A DNA stretch of 64,000 nucleotides from Bacilli bacterium. Its GTDB lineage: Bacteria > Bacillota_I > Bacilli_A > RF39 > UBA660. The stretch lies in the NCBI GenBank assembly GCA_017450205.1, contig JAFSVF010000009.1, forward strand, positions 1 to 64,000, in the 5' to 3' direction. The position numbers and the translations under genes were made by a program. Shown here in pieces: positions 41,231-50,058 of this stretch (the first letter of the stretch is position 1; the number at the start of each line of letters is the position of its first letter). Below the pieces are notes generated by a model. That model saw nothing but the letters and a program-made list of their open reading frames with translations. It was not told where the DNA came from and did no database searches.

Positions 41231-42196
41231 GTGAAGAAAGATAATAAAGAAATTACTTTAACTGCTAAAGAAAAAAAGAAAATTAAAGATTCTATTTATG
41301 ATGAGATTAAAGATGATTTAACTGTTGAACTTTCTAAATCATTAGTAGATGAAGTAAATAAACAATTTGACAAAGAATATAAAGAAGAACTTAAAGATAA
41401 AATATCTGATGAAATTAAAAGTGATATTAAGACTAATATTAGAAGGGAAGAAACTAAACTTTCTCATAGTAAAAGTTTAAAGATATTTAGACTATATATT
41501 TATATTATTTTATTACTTGGTTTATTTGGATTTGTATTATATAAGTTATATGTTACTAATAATTTAAATGTTATTGTTCCTGATAATATTCCACTTCCAA
41601 CTATTACAAGAGAAGCTACAACAATTGTTACTAAACAGGAAGAAGATTTAGTTAAGAAGTATGAATACTTAATGAATAACGTTGTAATCAATGATTTAAG
41701 TCTTTTAGACGGTCAAAATAAGATGAGTAATGTAAATATAACTGAAAAGCTTAAACTTGCTTATAACATGCTAAAAAGTGATTCAATTTCTATCGAAGGA
41801 ACTATATATATGGTTTCATCTAATAACTTAAAAGAATCTTATAATAAACTATTTAGTAGTGATGATTATAAACCAGTTGATTTTACTGTAAGTAATTTAG
41901 AATATAAATATTCAACTAAGACTGATTCATTTATTGCTATTAAGAATAAAGATATAACTAGTGATGATATTATATTTGAAATAGATAATGTTTTCGAAGA
42001 TGATACATATGTCTATATAGAAGTAATTACAGCTTTAAAGAAAAATGATTATATATATAATATTCTTGATACTGAGAATTCTGTTATAAAAGATAAAGGA
42101 AATATATCTTTATCTAAATATAAATCTAATTTAACTAAGAATAGATTTGTATTCGAAAAAGAAAAGAATACTTTATATGCTATATTAAAAATATAA
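41231..42196 (+). CDS. Unknown anchored protein with cytoplasmic coiled coil
   Basis: About 322 residues, GTG start six bases after GGGTAGGTG. Residues 1-80 are highly charged and helical with repeated Asp/Lys/Glu heptad-like pattern (YDEIKDDLTVELSKSLVDEV). Residues 88-106 form a membrane helix. The outer 210 residues contain a Thr/Pro linker and a mixed domain. I recognise no family. The arrangement, a cytoplasmic coil joined to an external domain, suggests a bridge between cell interior and envelope (inference). Confidence 0.55.
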   Translation: MKKDNKEITLTAKEKKKIKDSIYDEIKDDLTVELSKSLVDEVNKQFDKEYKEELKDKISDEIKSDIKTNIRREETKLSHSKSLKIFRLYIYIILLLGLFGFVLYKLYVTNNLNVIVPDNIPLPTITREATTIVTKQEEDLVKKYEYLMNNVVINDLSLLDGQNKMSNVNITEKLKLAYNMLKSDSISIEGTIYMVSSNNLKESYNKLFSSDDYKPVDFTVSNLEYKYSTKTDSFIAIKNKDITSDDIIFEIDNVFEDDTYVYIEVITALKKNDYIYNILDTENSVIKDKGNISLSKYKSNLTKNRFVFEKEKNTLYAILKI

Positions 42197-42226
42197 AATA
42201 CAAGAGTAATCTTGTATTTTTATTTG
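42194..42226 (+). terminator. Rho-independent terminator
   Basis: Stem AAATACAAGA with TCTTGTATTT, loop GTAA, T-rich tail. Confidence 0.8.
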
Positions 42227-42237
42227 TTTTTATATAA

Positions 42238-42265
42238 TAAAAAAACTCAACTTATGTTGAGTTTA
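42238..42265 (-). terminator. Terminator of the tRNA cluster
   Basis: On the minus strand: AAACTCAAC with GTTGAGTTT, loop ATAA, T-run. It follows the tRNA-Glu gene. Confidence 0.8.
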
Positions 42266-42275
42266 GTGTACTAAA

Positions 42276-42352
42276 TGGTGACCCGTACGGGATTTGAACC
42301 CATGAATGCATGCGTGAAAGGCATGTGTGTTAAACCACTTCACCAACGGGCC
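42276..42352 (-). tRNA. tRNA-Glu (TTC)
   Basis: Minus-strand cloverleaf: acceptor GGCCCGT with ACGGGTC, anticodon stem CATGC/GCATG around loop CTTTCAC (anticodon TTC), T-arm GGGTTCAAATCCC, CCA encoded. The first acceptor pairs include one G-T. Confidence 0.93.
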
Positions 42353-42359
42353 ATTTAAA

Positions 42360-42436
<77 letters not shown>

Positions 42437-42443
42437 ATTTAAA

Positions 42444-42519
42444 TGGTGTCCCCTTAGGGATTCGAACCCTAGACCCACTGATTAAGAGTCAGTTGCTCTA
42501 CCAGCTGAGCTAAGGAGAC
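42444..42519 (-). tRNA. tRNA-Lys (CTT)
   Basis: Minus-strand cloverleaf: acceptor GTCTCCT with AGGGGAC, anticodon stem ACTGA/TCAGT around loop CTCTTAA (anticodon CTT), T-arm AGGGTTCGAATCCCT, CCA encoded. First of the three tRNAs to be transcribed. Confidence 0.95.
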
Positions 42520-42546
42520 ATCTTGTTTTCTCGCAAGTACTCATTC

Positions 42547-42555
42547 ATTATAACA
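42547..42555 (-). promoter_or_regulatory. Promoter of the tRNA cluster
   Basis: Minus strand: TG-t-TATAAT about 30 bases before the tRNA-Lys 5' end. No good -35 box at 17 bases. Confidence 0.65.
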
Positions 42556-42642
42556 TAAAATTTAACAAAATCTACTATTTTTTTGAAAAAAAATGAAAAA
42601 ATTTAATTTTTTTTATAAATTAGCGTATTTTAGGGATAAATA

Positions 42643-42651
42643 TGATATATT
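42643..42651 (+). promoter_or_regulatory. Extended -10 promoter
   Basis: TG-a-TATATT, 24 bases before the ATG at 42676. Confidence 0.55.
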
Positions 42652-42675
42652 TATATAGTAAAAATAGGTGATTTT

Positions 42676-43512
42676 ATGAAAATTTGCTACATAATTGTTA
42701 ATAAAAATGACTATTTATCTACAAAACATTTAGTAGATAATATTATAGATTATAAGATAATTGATCATATTTTAATAATAGACAATGCTTCTATTCAAGA
42801 AGAAAGAAGAAAAATAGAATCTATAACTAATGAAAAAATAGAAAAAATATTTAATGGTGAAGATAAAGGTTATTCTTTTGCTATTAATAAAGGATGTAAT
42901 TATCTAATAGATAAATATAATGATTGTATATTTATTATATCTAATTCTGATATTGTTATTGTGTCTGAATCTGATATAGAAAAACTTGTTGAAGATTTAT
43001 CTTATGAAAATATTGGTTTAGTTGGTCCTCAATTACTTGAAAGAGGTAAGATATTAAGGGGAAGAAAAATACCAACTCCTAAACAAGATATTATTAGTAA
43101 TTTAAATATGAGATATTCTAATATTGAATATCCAGAAGAATATTATAAAGACGATACTTCTTTTGTTGAAGTAATTAGTAGTGCATTCTTTTTGATGACT
43201 TCTAAAACATTTAAATTAATTGATGGATTAGATAGTAATGTATTTTTATATTATGAAGATAATATTTTAGCTACTAAGATTAAAGAAAATAAATTATATA
43301 CAATTATAGATAACAGAGTAAAAGTTAAACATAAGTTTTCATCTACGATTGAAAAAGAAATAAAAGATTTAAAGAAATTTAAAATTTTAAGTGAATCTCA
43401 AATGTATTTTCATGAAAAGTATTCTAAAGCATCATCATTTGAATTATCACTTTTAAAATCATCAATTAAATATAGATTTATTAAATATAAAACAAGTAAA
43501 AAGTTTAAGTGA
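42676..43512 (+). CDS. Family 2 glycosyltransferase
   Basis: 278 residues with GT-A layout: ICYIIVNKNDYLSTKHLVDN at the N-terminus, ILIIDNASIQEE, GYSFAINKGCNYLI, and FIISNSDIVI at the metal-binding position (Asn-Ser-Asp where Asp-x-Asp is common, as in rhamnosyltransferase-like GT2 enzymes). VEVISSAFFLMTSKTFKLIDG and FLYYEDNIL complete the pattern. It probably adds a sugar to a surface glycan. Stand-alone gene; its TGA stop is the loop of the following terminator. Confidence 0.85.
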   Translation: MKICYIIVNKNDYLSTKHLVDNIIDYKIIDHILIIDNASIQEERRKIESITNEKIEKIFNGEDKGYSFAINKGCNYLIDKYNDCIFIISNSDIVIVSESDIEKLVEDLSYENIGLVGPQLLERGKILRGRKIPTPKQDIISNLNMRYSNIEYPEEYYKDDTSFVEVISSAFFLMTSKTFKLIDGLDSNVFLYYEDNILATKIKENKLYTIIDNRVKVKHKFSSTIEKEIKDLKKFKILSESQMYFHEKYSKASSFELSLLKSSIKYRFIKYKTSKKFK

Positions 43513-43526
43513 TTAAACTTTTTTTC
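43498..43526 (+). terminator. Terminator containing the stop codon
   Basis: Eleven-base stem AAAAAGTTTAA with TTAAACTTTTT, loop GTGA that includes the TGA stop, T-run. Confidence 0.85.
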
Positions 43527-43538
43527 TTTTATGATTTG

Positions 43539-43567
43539 TTTACTTGAATTTTTATATATAGTATAAT
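43539..43567 (+). promoter_or_regulatory. Promoter of the pilin-LamG operon
   Basis: -35 TTTACT (43539-43544), 17-base spacer, -10 TATAAT (43562-43567). Confidence 0.6.
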
Positions 43568-43593
43568 TTATTAGTAAAGTAGGGTGTTTATAT

Positions 43594-45054
43594 ATGAAGA
43601 ATAGAAAAGGTTTTACTCTTACAGAATTATTAGTTGCTATTGCAATGATTGCAGTAATAGGTACTGTAATAATTGTTAATACAGTTTCTATTAATAAAAG
43701 AGCTAAAGATACTGAATATGATCGTATGGTTGAAAATATTGTTAATTCAGCAAAAACTTATGTAAGTTTATATCCTGAAGAATTTGGAGATTTATATTCT
43801 ACTAAAGCATTTTCATATATCTCTTTAAAAGAGTTAGTTAATAGTGGTTTACTTGATGAAGAAATTATTAATCCTTATACAAATAAACAATTAGATCTTG
43901 AAGATCAATATTTAGGTCATATAAAAGCCTATGTTGATGGTAATTCTTATGAAATAGTTTATAAGTATCCGTTAACAGAAGATGATTATGATACAGAGAG
44001 GTATTTAGTTACTACTACAATTAATACATATGAAGATGAGAAGGGATTTAAACCATTTTATTTATATGAGGGTGTTGAAGGGAAAAAAGCATCTATTGAT
44101 TTTGGTATTAGTGATGAAAATGGTAATTTAATTGAAGATCTTTCTGGTTATGCATATTTAATTGACGGATATAAGGAGGAATTTAAATTAAGTGCAATAT
44201 TAGGTGATAATTTTACTAAATGTTCATCTGAATTAGAAAATTGTACAGAATCAACATTATGGAAGGGAGACGATCCTTCAATAAGTAAAGATGATATTTA
44301 TTTTCCTAATAGCACTGGTACTTTTGAAATAAAATATAAATGGGAATATACTGATAAGAATGGTAAAGTACATAGAAAAGAAACTATAAGAAATGTTAGA
44401 GTAACATCTGCTTCTGAAAGTGAAAAAGAAAAAATAACTGCTAATCCTGCTCAAAATCCTGAAGAAACTACTTCTGCTGATCCTAATGGTATTATTTATC
44501 AATTTGATGGGAAAGAATTTAATGGTGATTCTGTTATTGAAACTATTCCTTTATTAGACGCTGATAATGAAGGAAATAGAAAAGATTTTACTGTATATGT
44601 TCAAGGAATAGCTGATAATAAAAGTTCAGGAAACTCAGAATACTATTTGTTATCTCTTGCAGATAATAGTGGGTTTGGTATACGTTTAGTACGCGGAAAT
44701 TACTCTAATACCTTTTTTAAATTATATTCTTTTAACTCTGGAACCGGTTCATTTTCTAGTCAAATAAATTTTAAAACTGGTAAACGTTATGGATTATATA
44801 TTATGTATAATTCTGATAAAGATAAATATCCAAAAAGATTATTTTATTATTTTATTCCAGATCTTGATAATCCTAGTGAAAGTGATATTTCTACCGGATT
44901 TGTTTGGATACAAGTTGGTACTAGTGATGCTAAGATGTATATAGGTGGCGCAAAAGATGGAAGTCATATATTTTATGGCAATATTGAAAAAGTTATTATT
45001 TTTAATAAAGTCGATAATAATTTATATGATTATTGCGTTGCGAAAAATGTGTGA
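43594..45054 (+). CDS. Type IV pilin-like head with LamG-like C-terminal domain
   Basis: 486 residues. Prepilin signal MKNRKGFTLTELLVAIAMIA: cleavage between Gly6 and Phe7, Glu11 at mature position 5. A pilin-like region to about residue 150 follows. Then comes an Ig/bacterial-repeat-like section (EIKYKWEYTDKNGKVHRKET) and, after a Pro/Thr linker, a concanavalin/LamG-type jelly roll (IYQFDGKEFNGDSVIETIPL; FYGNIEKVIIFNK). This is the second pilin-headed large surface protein in the window. The glycan or protein ligand is unknown. The next gene starts two bases after its stop. Confidence 0.75.
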   Translation: MKNRKGFTLTELLVAIAMIAVIGTVIIVNTVSINKRAKDTEYDRMVENIVNSAKTYVSLYPEEFGDLYSTKAFSYISLKELVNSGLLDEEIINPYTNKQLDLEDQYLGHIKAYVDGNSYEIVYKYPLTEDDYDTERYLVTTTINTYEDEKGFKPFYLYEGVEGKKASIDFGISDENGNLIEDLSGYAYLIDGYKEEFKLSAILGDNFTKCSSELENCTESTLWKGDDPSISKDDIYFPNSTGTFEIKYKWEYTDKNGKVHRKETIRNVRVTSASESEKEKITANPAQNPEETTSADPNGIIYQFDGKEFNGDSVIETIPLLDADNEGNRKDFTVYVQGIADNKSSGNSEYYLLSLADNSGFGIRLVRGNYSNTFFKLYSFNSGTGSFSSQINFKTGKRYGLYIMYNSDKDKYPKRLFYYFIPDLDNPSESDISTGFVWIQVGTSDAKMYIGGAKDGSHIFYGNIEKVIIFNKVDNNLYDYCVAKNV

Positions 45055-45056
45055 TT

Positions 45057-46607
45057 ATGAAAAAAGAACTATTATCCTTTAAAAATTTAATTAAGCTTAT
45101 ATTAATAATTCTTTTTTTATTAAGCATCTCTTTTATCGTGCAATATAATGTAAAAGAATATAATAAACTAAATAAAAATGATTCTAATGTATATAAAGAG
45201 TCCTTACTTTTCTTAAAAGATTTAAATGCATCTGAAGTGGTAGATGTTGATGAGTTTAAAGATGAAATAAAAGTAATTAGTGATATTAAGAATAAACTTA
45301 ATGAAGATATGTTTACAATTGATTCTCCATTAATAATTAATAATCCTTATGGTAATAATCCATTAAGTGCTTATATTGCATTTAAAACTAAGGAAGAAAA
45401 GTCTATTAATGTAGTTATTAATGGAGAATATATTTATTCTTCTAAAGTTACAAATGAACATATATTACCTGTATTTTATTTATATGCTAATGATACTAAT
45501 ATTATAAGTTTAAATGGAATAGAGATTCCTTTAGTAATTACTTATGATGAAAAAACTATAGATAATAATACTAATGATTTATTATATGTTTATAATGAAT
45601 CATTAGATGCTTATAAAAATTCTAAGTTAGTTATGTCTTTAAATATACAAGTAGACGATTATAAAATACTTTCTAATGGATCTTTTTTAGTAAAGAATAA
45701 AAATAGTATTTATATAATTACACCATATGGATTAATTAGTGATATTTACTATTTTAATGATGATATTATAGACTTTAATGCTTATAATGATTATTTATAT
45801 ATATTAACTAGTAATGGTCTTTTAAAACTAAATAAAAGTACCAAAGAAGAAATATATTTTAGTGATATAAAAGGTACTAAAATAGATATAAATAATAATA
45901 TGTTACTTGTTAATAATTTAAATAGTATTTATTTTTATAATACTGGTGGAGAACTTCAATTTATATTTGGAGAAACTAAAATTTTAGAATATAAGGATTA
46001 TTATTTAAGTAAGAATTATTATACTAAATATTTAACTAATATAATTGATATGAAATATAAAGATAATTATTTATATGTATTAGAAAGTAATAATCTTTTA
46101 AGAATATATATAATTAATGAATCTAACAAATCAATTAGAATATATAAAACTATTAATAACATAGATTCAACAAGTATTAGTTATGAAGATAAACTTATTT
46201 TAAATAATTATGAAATTAATGATTTAAAGAAAGTTAATAAGTTAAATATCGAAAGTAAAAAAAGTTATGTTAAATATCCTAATATAGATATAAATGAATC
46301 TATGAATATTTATTATCAAACTAGTAATCAAAAATATAATACTTTATCTGATTCAGAAGTAGCTTCTTTTAAAGATTGTGATGTATTATCACTTAATATA
46401 GCAAAACAAAATAATATATTATTTATAGATAGTGATTATAAAGATATGTCTATAATACTTCTTAATGAAAAGGGAAGTATATATGAATATAAATTAGATG
46501 GAAAACTTGTTGATTTATCTTTAATAAATGATGGTAAGTATTTTATTTATACCAAAGTTGATTCAAAGGTGTATAATGTTAATAGATATATAGTTAAGAG
46601 GAGTTAA
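45057..46607 (+). CDS. Unknown anchored protein, partner of pilin-LamG gene
   Basis: 516 residues. Membrane helix at about 12-31 (LIKLILIILFLLSISFIVQ); the remainder is outside and shows regular short strands (YLYILTSNGLLKLNKSTKEE; NMLLVNNLNSIYFYNTGGEL; YLYVLESNNLLRIYIINES). This suggests a beta-propeller-like domain. No known motif. Start: ATG at 45057; an in-frame TTG at 45033 overlaps the previous gene and lacks a ribosome site. Two-base spacing on both sides links it to the pilin-LamG gene and to the E2-like gene. Confidence 0.6.
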   Translation: MKKELLSFKNLIKLILIILFLLSISFIVQYNVKEYNKLNKNDSNVYKESLLFLKDLNASEVVDVDEFKDEIKVISDIKNKLNEDMFTIDSPLIINNPYGNNPLSAYIAFKTKEEKSINVVINGEYIYSSKVTNEHILPVFYLYANDTNIISLNGIEIPLVITYDEKTIDNNTNDLLYVYNESLDAYKNSKLVMSLNIQVDDYKILSNGSFLVKNKNSIYIITPYGLISDIYYFNDDIIDFNAYNDYLYILTSNGLLKLNKSTKEEIYFSDIKGTKIDINNNMLLVNNLNSIYFYNTGGELQFIFGETKILEYKDYYLSKNYYTKYLTNIIDMKYKDNYLYVLESNNLLRIYIINESNKSIRIYKTINNIDSTSISYEDKLILNNYEINDLKKVNKLNIESKKSYVKYPNIDINESMNIYYQTSNQKYNTLSDSEVASFKDCDVLSLNIAKQNNILFIDSDYKDMSIILLNEKGSIYEYKLDGKLVDLSLINDGKYFIYTKVDSKVYNVNRYIVKRS

Positions 46608-46608
46608 T

Positions 46609-47433
46609 ATGAGTAAAGACCGTAGAAGAGTAAAGGGTAGTGCAATGGCACGTTTATTATATGATTTTGTTCCTAATAGAGTAGATGCTACTGTATATAT
46701 GAATCATAAAATCGATGTAACTGAATTTGTTAAGTTTATGAAAAAGATTAAAAAAGATAATCCAAATGTAACAATGTTTCATGGACTAGTTACTATGTTA
46801 GGAAAAACAATTTATTCTAGACCTAAAATGAATTATTTTGTTCAAGATAGAAAATTATATGAACATACTGATGTATCCATTACTTTTGTAGCTAAAGAAA
46901 AATTTGAAGATGAATCTATTGAGTTACAAACAACTGTTAAAGTTAAACCAGAAGATACTCTTTATGATATTTCTGATTTTATTTATAACCAAGTAAAAAA
47001 AATCAGAGCATCTAAAGTATCTGGTATTGACAATGTAGTAGAAACTTTAGGTAATATGCCTAATATTATTAGAATTCCTATTATGGGATTATTTAAATGG
47101 TTAGATAAAAAGAATTTATTACCTAATTCTTTAAGAGAGGGTAATTTATATTATTCTTCTACGATAGTATCTAACTTAGGTACATTTAAGACAGGCGCAA
47201 TTTATCATCACTTAGTTAATTTTGGTACTTGTTCATCATTAATTACATTTGGTGAGATAGTTGAAGAAAATAATAAGTATTATATGGAAATAGGAGCTAC
47301 TATTGATGAGAGAATAGCAGATGGTTTCTATTTTGTAAAAGCTTTAAAACTTATGGAATATATGTTTAAACATCCAGAAGTAATGTTAGAACCTGCTTCT
47401 AAAAAGGTTAGTATTCCTGAAAGTGAAAAGTAG
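46609..47433 (+). CDS. Stand-alone E2/CAT-fold acyltransferase-like protein
   Basis: 274 residues resembling only the catalytic domain of 2-oxoacid dehydrogenase E2/chloramphenicol acetyltransferase folds: MNHKIDVTEFVKFMKKIKKD, VTMFHGLVTMLGKTI, STIVSNLGTFKTGAIYHH and the final ERIADGFYFVKALKLMEYM. There is no lipoyl or subunit-binding domain. At the catalytic position HRxxDG this protein has E234-R-I-A-D-G, so the active-site His is replaced by Glu. It may bind an acyl-CoA without the usual chemistry, or act differently. No E1 or E3 gene nearby; it is the last gene of the pilin-LamG operon. Confidence 0.65.
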   Translation: MSKDRRRVKGSAMARLLYDFVPNRVDATVYMNHKIDVTEFVKFMKKIKKDNPNVTMFHGLVTMLGKTIYSRPKMNYFVQDRKLYEHTDVSITFVAKEKFEDESIELQTTVKVKPEDTLYDISDFIYNQVKKIRASKVSGIDNVVETLGNMPNIIRIPIMGLFKWLDKKNLLPNSLREGNLYYSSTIVSNLGTFKTGAIYHHLVNFGTCSSLITFGEIVEENNKYYMEIGATIDERIADGFYFVKALKLMEYMFKHPEVMLEPASKKVSIPESEK

Positions 47434-47452
47434 AATTCAATTCTACTTTTTT
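47425..47452 (+). terminator. Rho-independent terminator
   Basis: Eleven-base stem AAAAGTAGAAT with ATTCTACTTTT, three-base loop, T-run. The TAG stop is in the stem. Confidence 0.85.
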
Positions 47453-47467
47453 AGTGGAATAATTTTA

Positions 47468-47495
47468 TTGACTTAGAAAATATTGAGTTTATAAT
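47468..47495 (+). promoter_or_regulatory. Consensus promoter
   Basis: -35 TTGACT, 16-base spacer, -10 TATAAT; 25 bases before the ATG at 47521. Confidence 0.75.
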
Positions 47496-47520
47496 AAAAC
47501 CTATTGATAGGTGGATAATT

Positions 47521-48267
47521 ATGCATTTTAAATTAAATGATATTAAAAAAGTAACTTTACCTGCAGTCCAAGGAGAGAAAAATGATATTACTCTTGATGG
47601 TGCTTCATATGAATTGTTTAAGAAAGAATATAATAGTTTTTTTAGAGAAACTCATAAAGAATTTGTATTTTTTATTGATAGAAGTGGATCTATGAGTGGA
47701 ACTGAGGGATTCATGGAAAAGTATTTTGTAAATATGATGAATAAATATAAAAAGTTAGATGAAGAAATATTAATAACAGTTATACTTTTTGATTTTAATG
47801 ATTCAGTATTATATTATCGAAGACCAATAAATGAAATTAATGATTTATTATACATTGCTGGTGGTGGTACAAAACTTTATGATACTATTATTCCTAATAT
47901 TAATAAAATTCTTGATGATCATTTTAAAGATAATGTTTTTTCTTATAAAACATTAGTTACAATTTTAATTGATGGTGAAGATACTGAAAGTAAAGAATAT
48001 ACAAGAAATGATTTAAATAATTTAATTCAATCTACTAAAAAGTTAGGATGGGAATACATATTATTAAGTCAGTGTGAATTAGATAATAATATTGGTATTG
48101 ATAAAGTTGGAATATTCAAGGATAAAAATAGGTTAAATGATTGCTTTGAAAGTATTGATAAAGCAATTGATAGTTTCATGAAGAATGATTCAGTATGTGA
48201 TAATTGGAATGAAAGCTTATCAGAAAAAAGACTTTTATTAACTAAAAAAGGTGATAAATATGAATAG
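47521..48267 (+). CDS. vWA domain protein with intact MIDAS
   Basis: 248 residues, no signal peptide. The metal-ion-dependent adhesion site is complete: Asp53-x-Ser55-x-Ser57 ([10 protein letters not shown]), Thr117 in [10 protein letters not shown] and Asp151 in [10 protein letters not shown]. Intracellular vWA proteins of this type assemble protein complexes through a bound divalent ion. It overlaps the next gene, a J-domain protein, by eight bases, and the two are the only members of the transcript. This indicates a joint chaperone-like task (inference). Confidence 0.8.
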   Translation: MHFKLNDIKKVTLPAVQGEKNDITLDGASYELFKKEYNSFFRETHKEFVFFIDRSGSMSGTEGFMEKYFVNMMNKYKKLDEEILITVILFDFNDSVLYYRRPINEINDLLYIAGGGTKLYDTIIPNINKILDDHFKDNVFSYKTLVTILIDGEDTESKEYTRNDLNNLIQSTKKLGWEYILLSQCELDNNIGIDKVGIFKDKNRLNDCFESIDKAIDSFMKNDSVCDNWNESLSEKRLLLTKKGDKYE

Positions 48268-49861
48268 TATTGATTATTATAAAGTATTAGGTTTATCACA
48301 AGATGCTACTGATGAAGAAATTAAAAAAGCTTATCATAAATTAGCTAAGAAATATCATCCTGATGAAAATAATAATGAAGAATCTGAAATTTTTAAATTG
48401 ATAAGTGAAGCTTATAGAGTTTTATCTAATAAAGAATCAAGAAGTAATTATAATTCTTCTTACAGTGAAACTAGTGAGACTGATTTTGATGAAGAACTTG
48501 AAAAACAATTTAAAAAATTTATTATAAGACGTAGATATCAAGAAAAGATTGAAGAATTCACAAGAAGTATTGAGGAGTTACTTAATAAAAAATCTGCTTT
48601 TATAAATGATTCTTTAAATGATTTATATTCACCACTTGTTTATAATCAAAAAATAAAAGAAATAGTAATTGAATTTGAAACTATATTGAAACAGATAAAA
48701 CTATTAAAACAAGAAATAGAAGATCATGGTTATTATATATTTATAGAAAAAATTGATAGTTTAATTTTATATTTGGAAGAATCAATTAAAGAATTAGATT
48801 TAGATTTGAATACTTTAAAATATAATAATGAAAATAAAAATCTTATTGATCATTTTAATTATTTTTTGACTATTAGTTCATCTGAGGTATCTTCTACAAT
48901 TGATGAAATATTCAATTTTGCAGAGCAATATTACTTAGGTGAAATTAGTATAACTGAATTTGATAGATTATATAGTTTACTACTTCTTTCTTATAAAGAT
49001 GCTAAAGAAGAGTTCTTTGATTTACAAAAGAAATATAAAGAACATCAAGGTTATTTAAAGTCTGATGTAATAAGTGAAAATATTAGTAAAACATATGTAC
49101 AAATTGATTCATTTGATAAAATTATAGGTGAATATAATAAAGAATCATTTAAGACTCTTGGAGAATGTATTCATTTAGTTAAAAAGTATTTAAATTATCA
49201 ATATGAATGGAATACAATTTATAAAGTTAAATTAGATAAAATTAAAAAAATAATTGGATTATATCCTAATAATAGAAAGTGTGAAATACTTTATAAATAT
49301 GCAATGAGTATTATAGATGATAATTATGATAAACTTCATGGTGATGAGCTTTATCATTTCCATATATATAATTTAGAAAAAGTTTGGAATTTTGATAGAT
49401 TTGATTTAAGTTTTGAAGTAGGTAAATATAAAACTGATTTTATGAATTTTGTATGTCCGCCTTTTATTTTAGAGAATGAACCAATTTCTGATAGTGAAAA
49501 AAAGTATTTATATGGTTTTTCTACTTATAGAGGAAATGATTCTAAACCTTTAAAAGAATTTAGAAAAGTAGTTACTTATGGAGATTATATAAAGAAATAT
49601 AAACAATTAGCTGCGATTTATTATGGATCATTTATGCTTGCAGGTTCTTTAACTTTAACTTCTTTAATTGATACTTTAAACGGAATTAGTGATAGTAAAG
49701 AAGCAACGAAATTATTAATTATATATGGATTAACTTTAGGTTCATATATTAATGCTTGGTTACGTGGTATAGATGCTGATATAGTTAAAGCTGTAAAAAA
49801 AGATATTCAAAGTAAAGATTTATTATATAAAGTATATGATTATAAAAAACATAAAAGATGA
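48260..49861 (+). CDS. J-domain protein with C-terminal membrane segment
   Basis: 533 residues. Residues 1-65 are a full J-domain with His33-Pro34-Asp35 ([29 protein letters not shown]). Residues 80-300 are mostly long charged helices. Residues 448-501 contain two hydrophobic segments ([34 protein letters not shown]). A basic tail follows. It lacks the Gly/Phe-rich region and zinc fingers of DnaJ, so it is a specialised co-chaperone that recruits DnaK, probably at the membrane. Start: ATG at 48260 after AAAAGGTGAT. Confidence 0.78.
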   Translation: MNSIDYYKVLGLSQDATDEEIKKAYHKLAKKYHPDENNNEESEIFKLISEAYRVLSNKESRSNYNSSYSETSETDFDEELEKQFKKFIIRRRYQEKIEEFTRSIEELLNKKSAFINDSLNDLYSPLVYNQKIKEIVIEFETILKQIKLLKQEIEDHGYYIFIEKIDSLILYLEESIKELDLDLNTLKYNNENKNLIDHFNYFLTISSSEVSSTIDEIFNFAEQYYLGEISITEFDRLYSLLLLSYKDAKEEFFDLQKKYKEHQGYLKSDVISENISKTYVQIDSFDKIIGEYNKESFKTLGECIHLVKKYLNYQYEWNTIYKVKLDKIKKIIGLYPNNRKCEILYKYAMSIIDDNYDKLHGDELYHFHIYNLEKVWNFDRFDLSFEVGKYKTDFMNFVCPPFILENEPISDSEKKYLYGFSTYRGNDSKPLKEFRKVVTYGDYIKKYKQLAAIYYGSFMLAGSLTLTSLIDTLNGISDSKEATKLLIIYGLTLGSYINAWLRGIDADIVKAVKKDIQSKDLLYKVYDYKKHKR

Positions 49862-49883
49862 TTATTAAAATCATCTTTTTTAT
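49852..49883 (+). terminator. Rho-independent terminator
   Basis: Ten-base stem AAAAGATGAT with ATCATCTTTT, T-run. Confidence 0.8.
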
Positions 49884-49887
49884 TAAA

Positions 49888-49913
49888 TAAAAAACGATAT
49901 CAAATGATATCGT
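49888..49913 (-). terminator. tRNA-Ser terminator
   Basis: Minus strand: stem ACGATATCA with TGATATCGT, two-base loop, T-run. Confidence 0.75.
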
Positions 49914-49924
49914 ATATTTCTTAA

Positions 49925-50015
49925 TGGCGGAGTAGGAGAGATTTGAACTCTCGCGCCAGTTGCCCGACCTACACCCTTAGCAGGGGCGCCTCTTCAGCCT
50001 CTTGAGTACTACTCC
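49925..50015 (-). tRNA. tRNA-Ser (GCT)
   Basis: Minus-strand 91-base tRNA: acceptor GGAGTAG with CTACTCC, anticodon loop CTGCTAA (anticodon GCT, codons AGC/AGT), a long variable arm as expected for Ser, T-arm GAGAGTTCAAATCTCTC, CCA encoded. Confidence 0.95.
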
Positions 50016-50029
50016 ATGCCAACAAGAAA

Positions 50030-50058
50030 ATTATATAAAATTTAGTCTTCTGTGTCAA
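50030..50058 (-). promoter_or_regulatory. tRNA-Ser promoter, perfect consensus
   Basis: Minus strand: -35 TTGACA (50053-50058), 17-base spacer, -10 TATAAT (50030-50035). The -35 box lies inside the last codons of the upstream DHH gene. Confidence 0.85.

Noticed and set aside
43510-45054. Use of the Mycoplasma code with TGA as Trp
   Set aside because: TGA ends several complete genes (43510, 45052, 49859) and conserved Trp positions are encoded by TGG.
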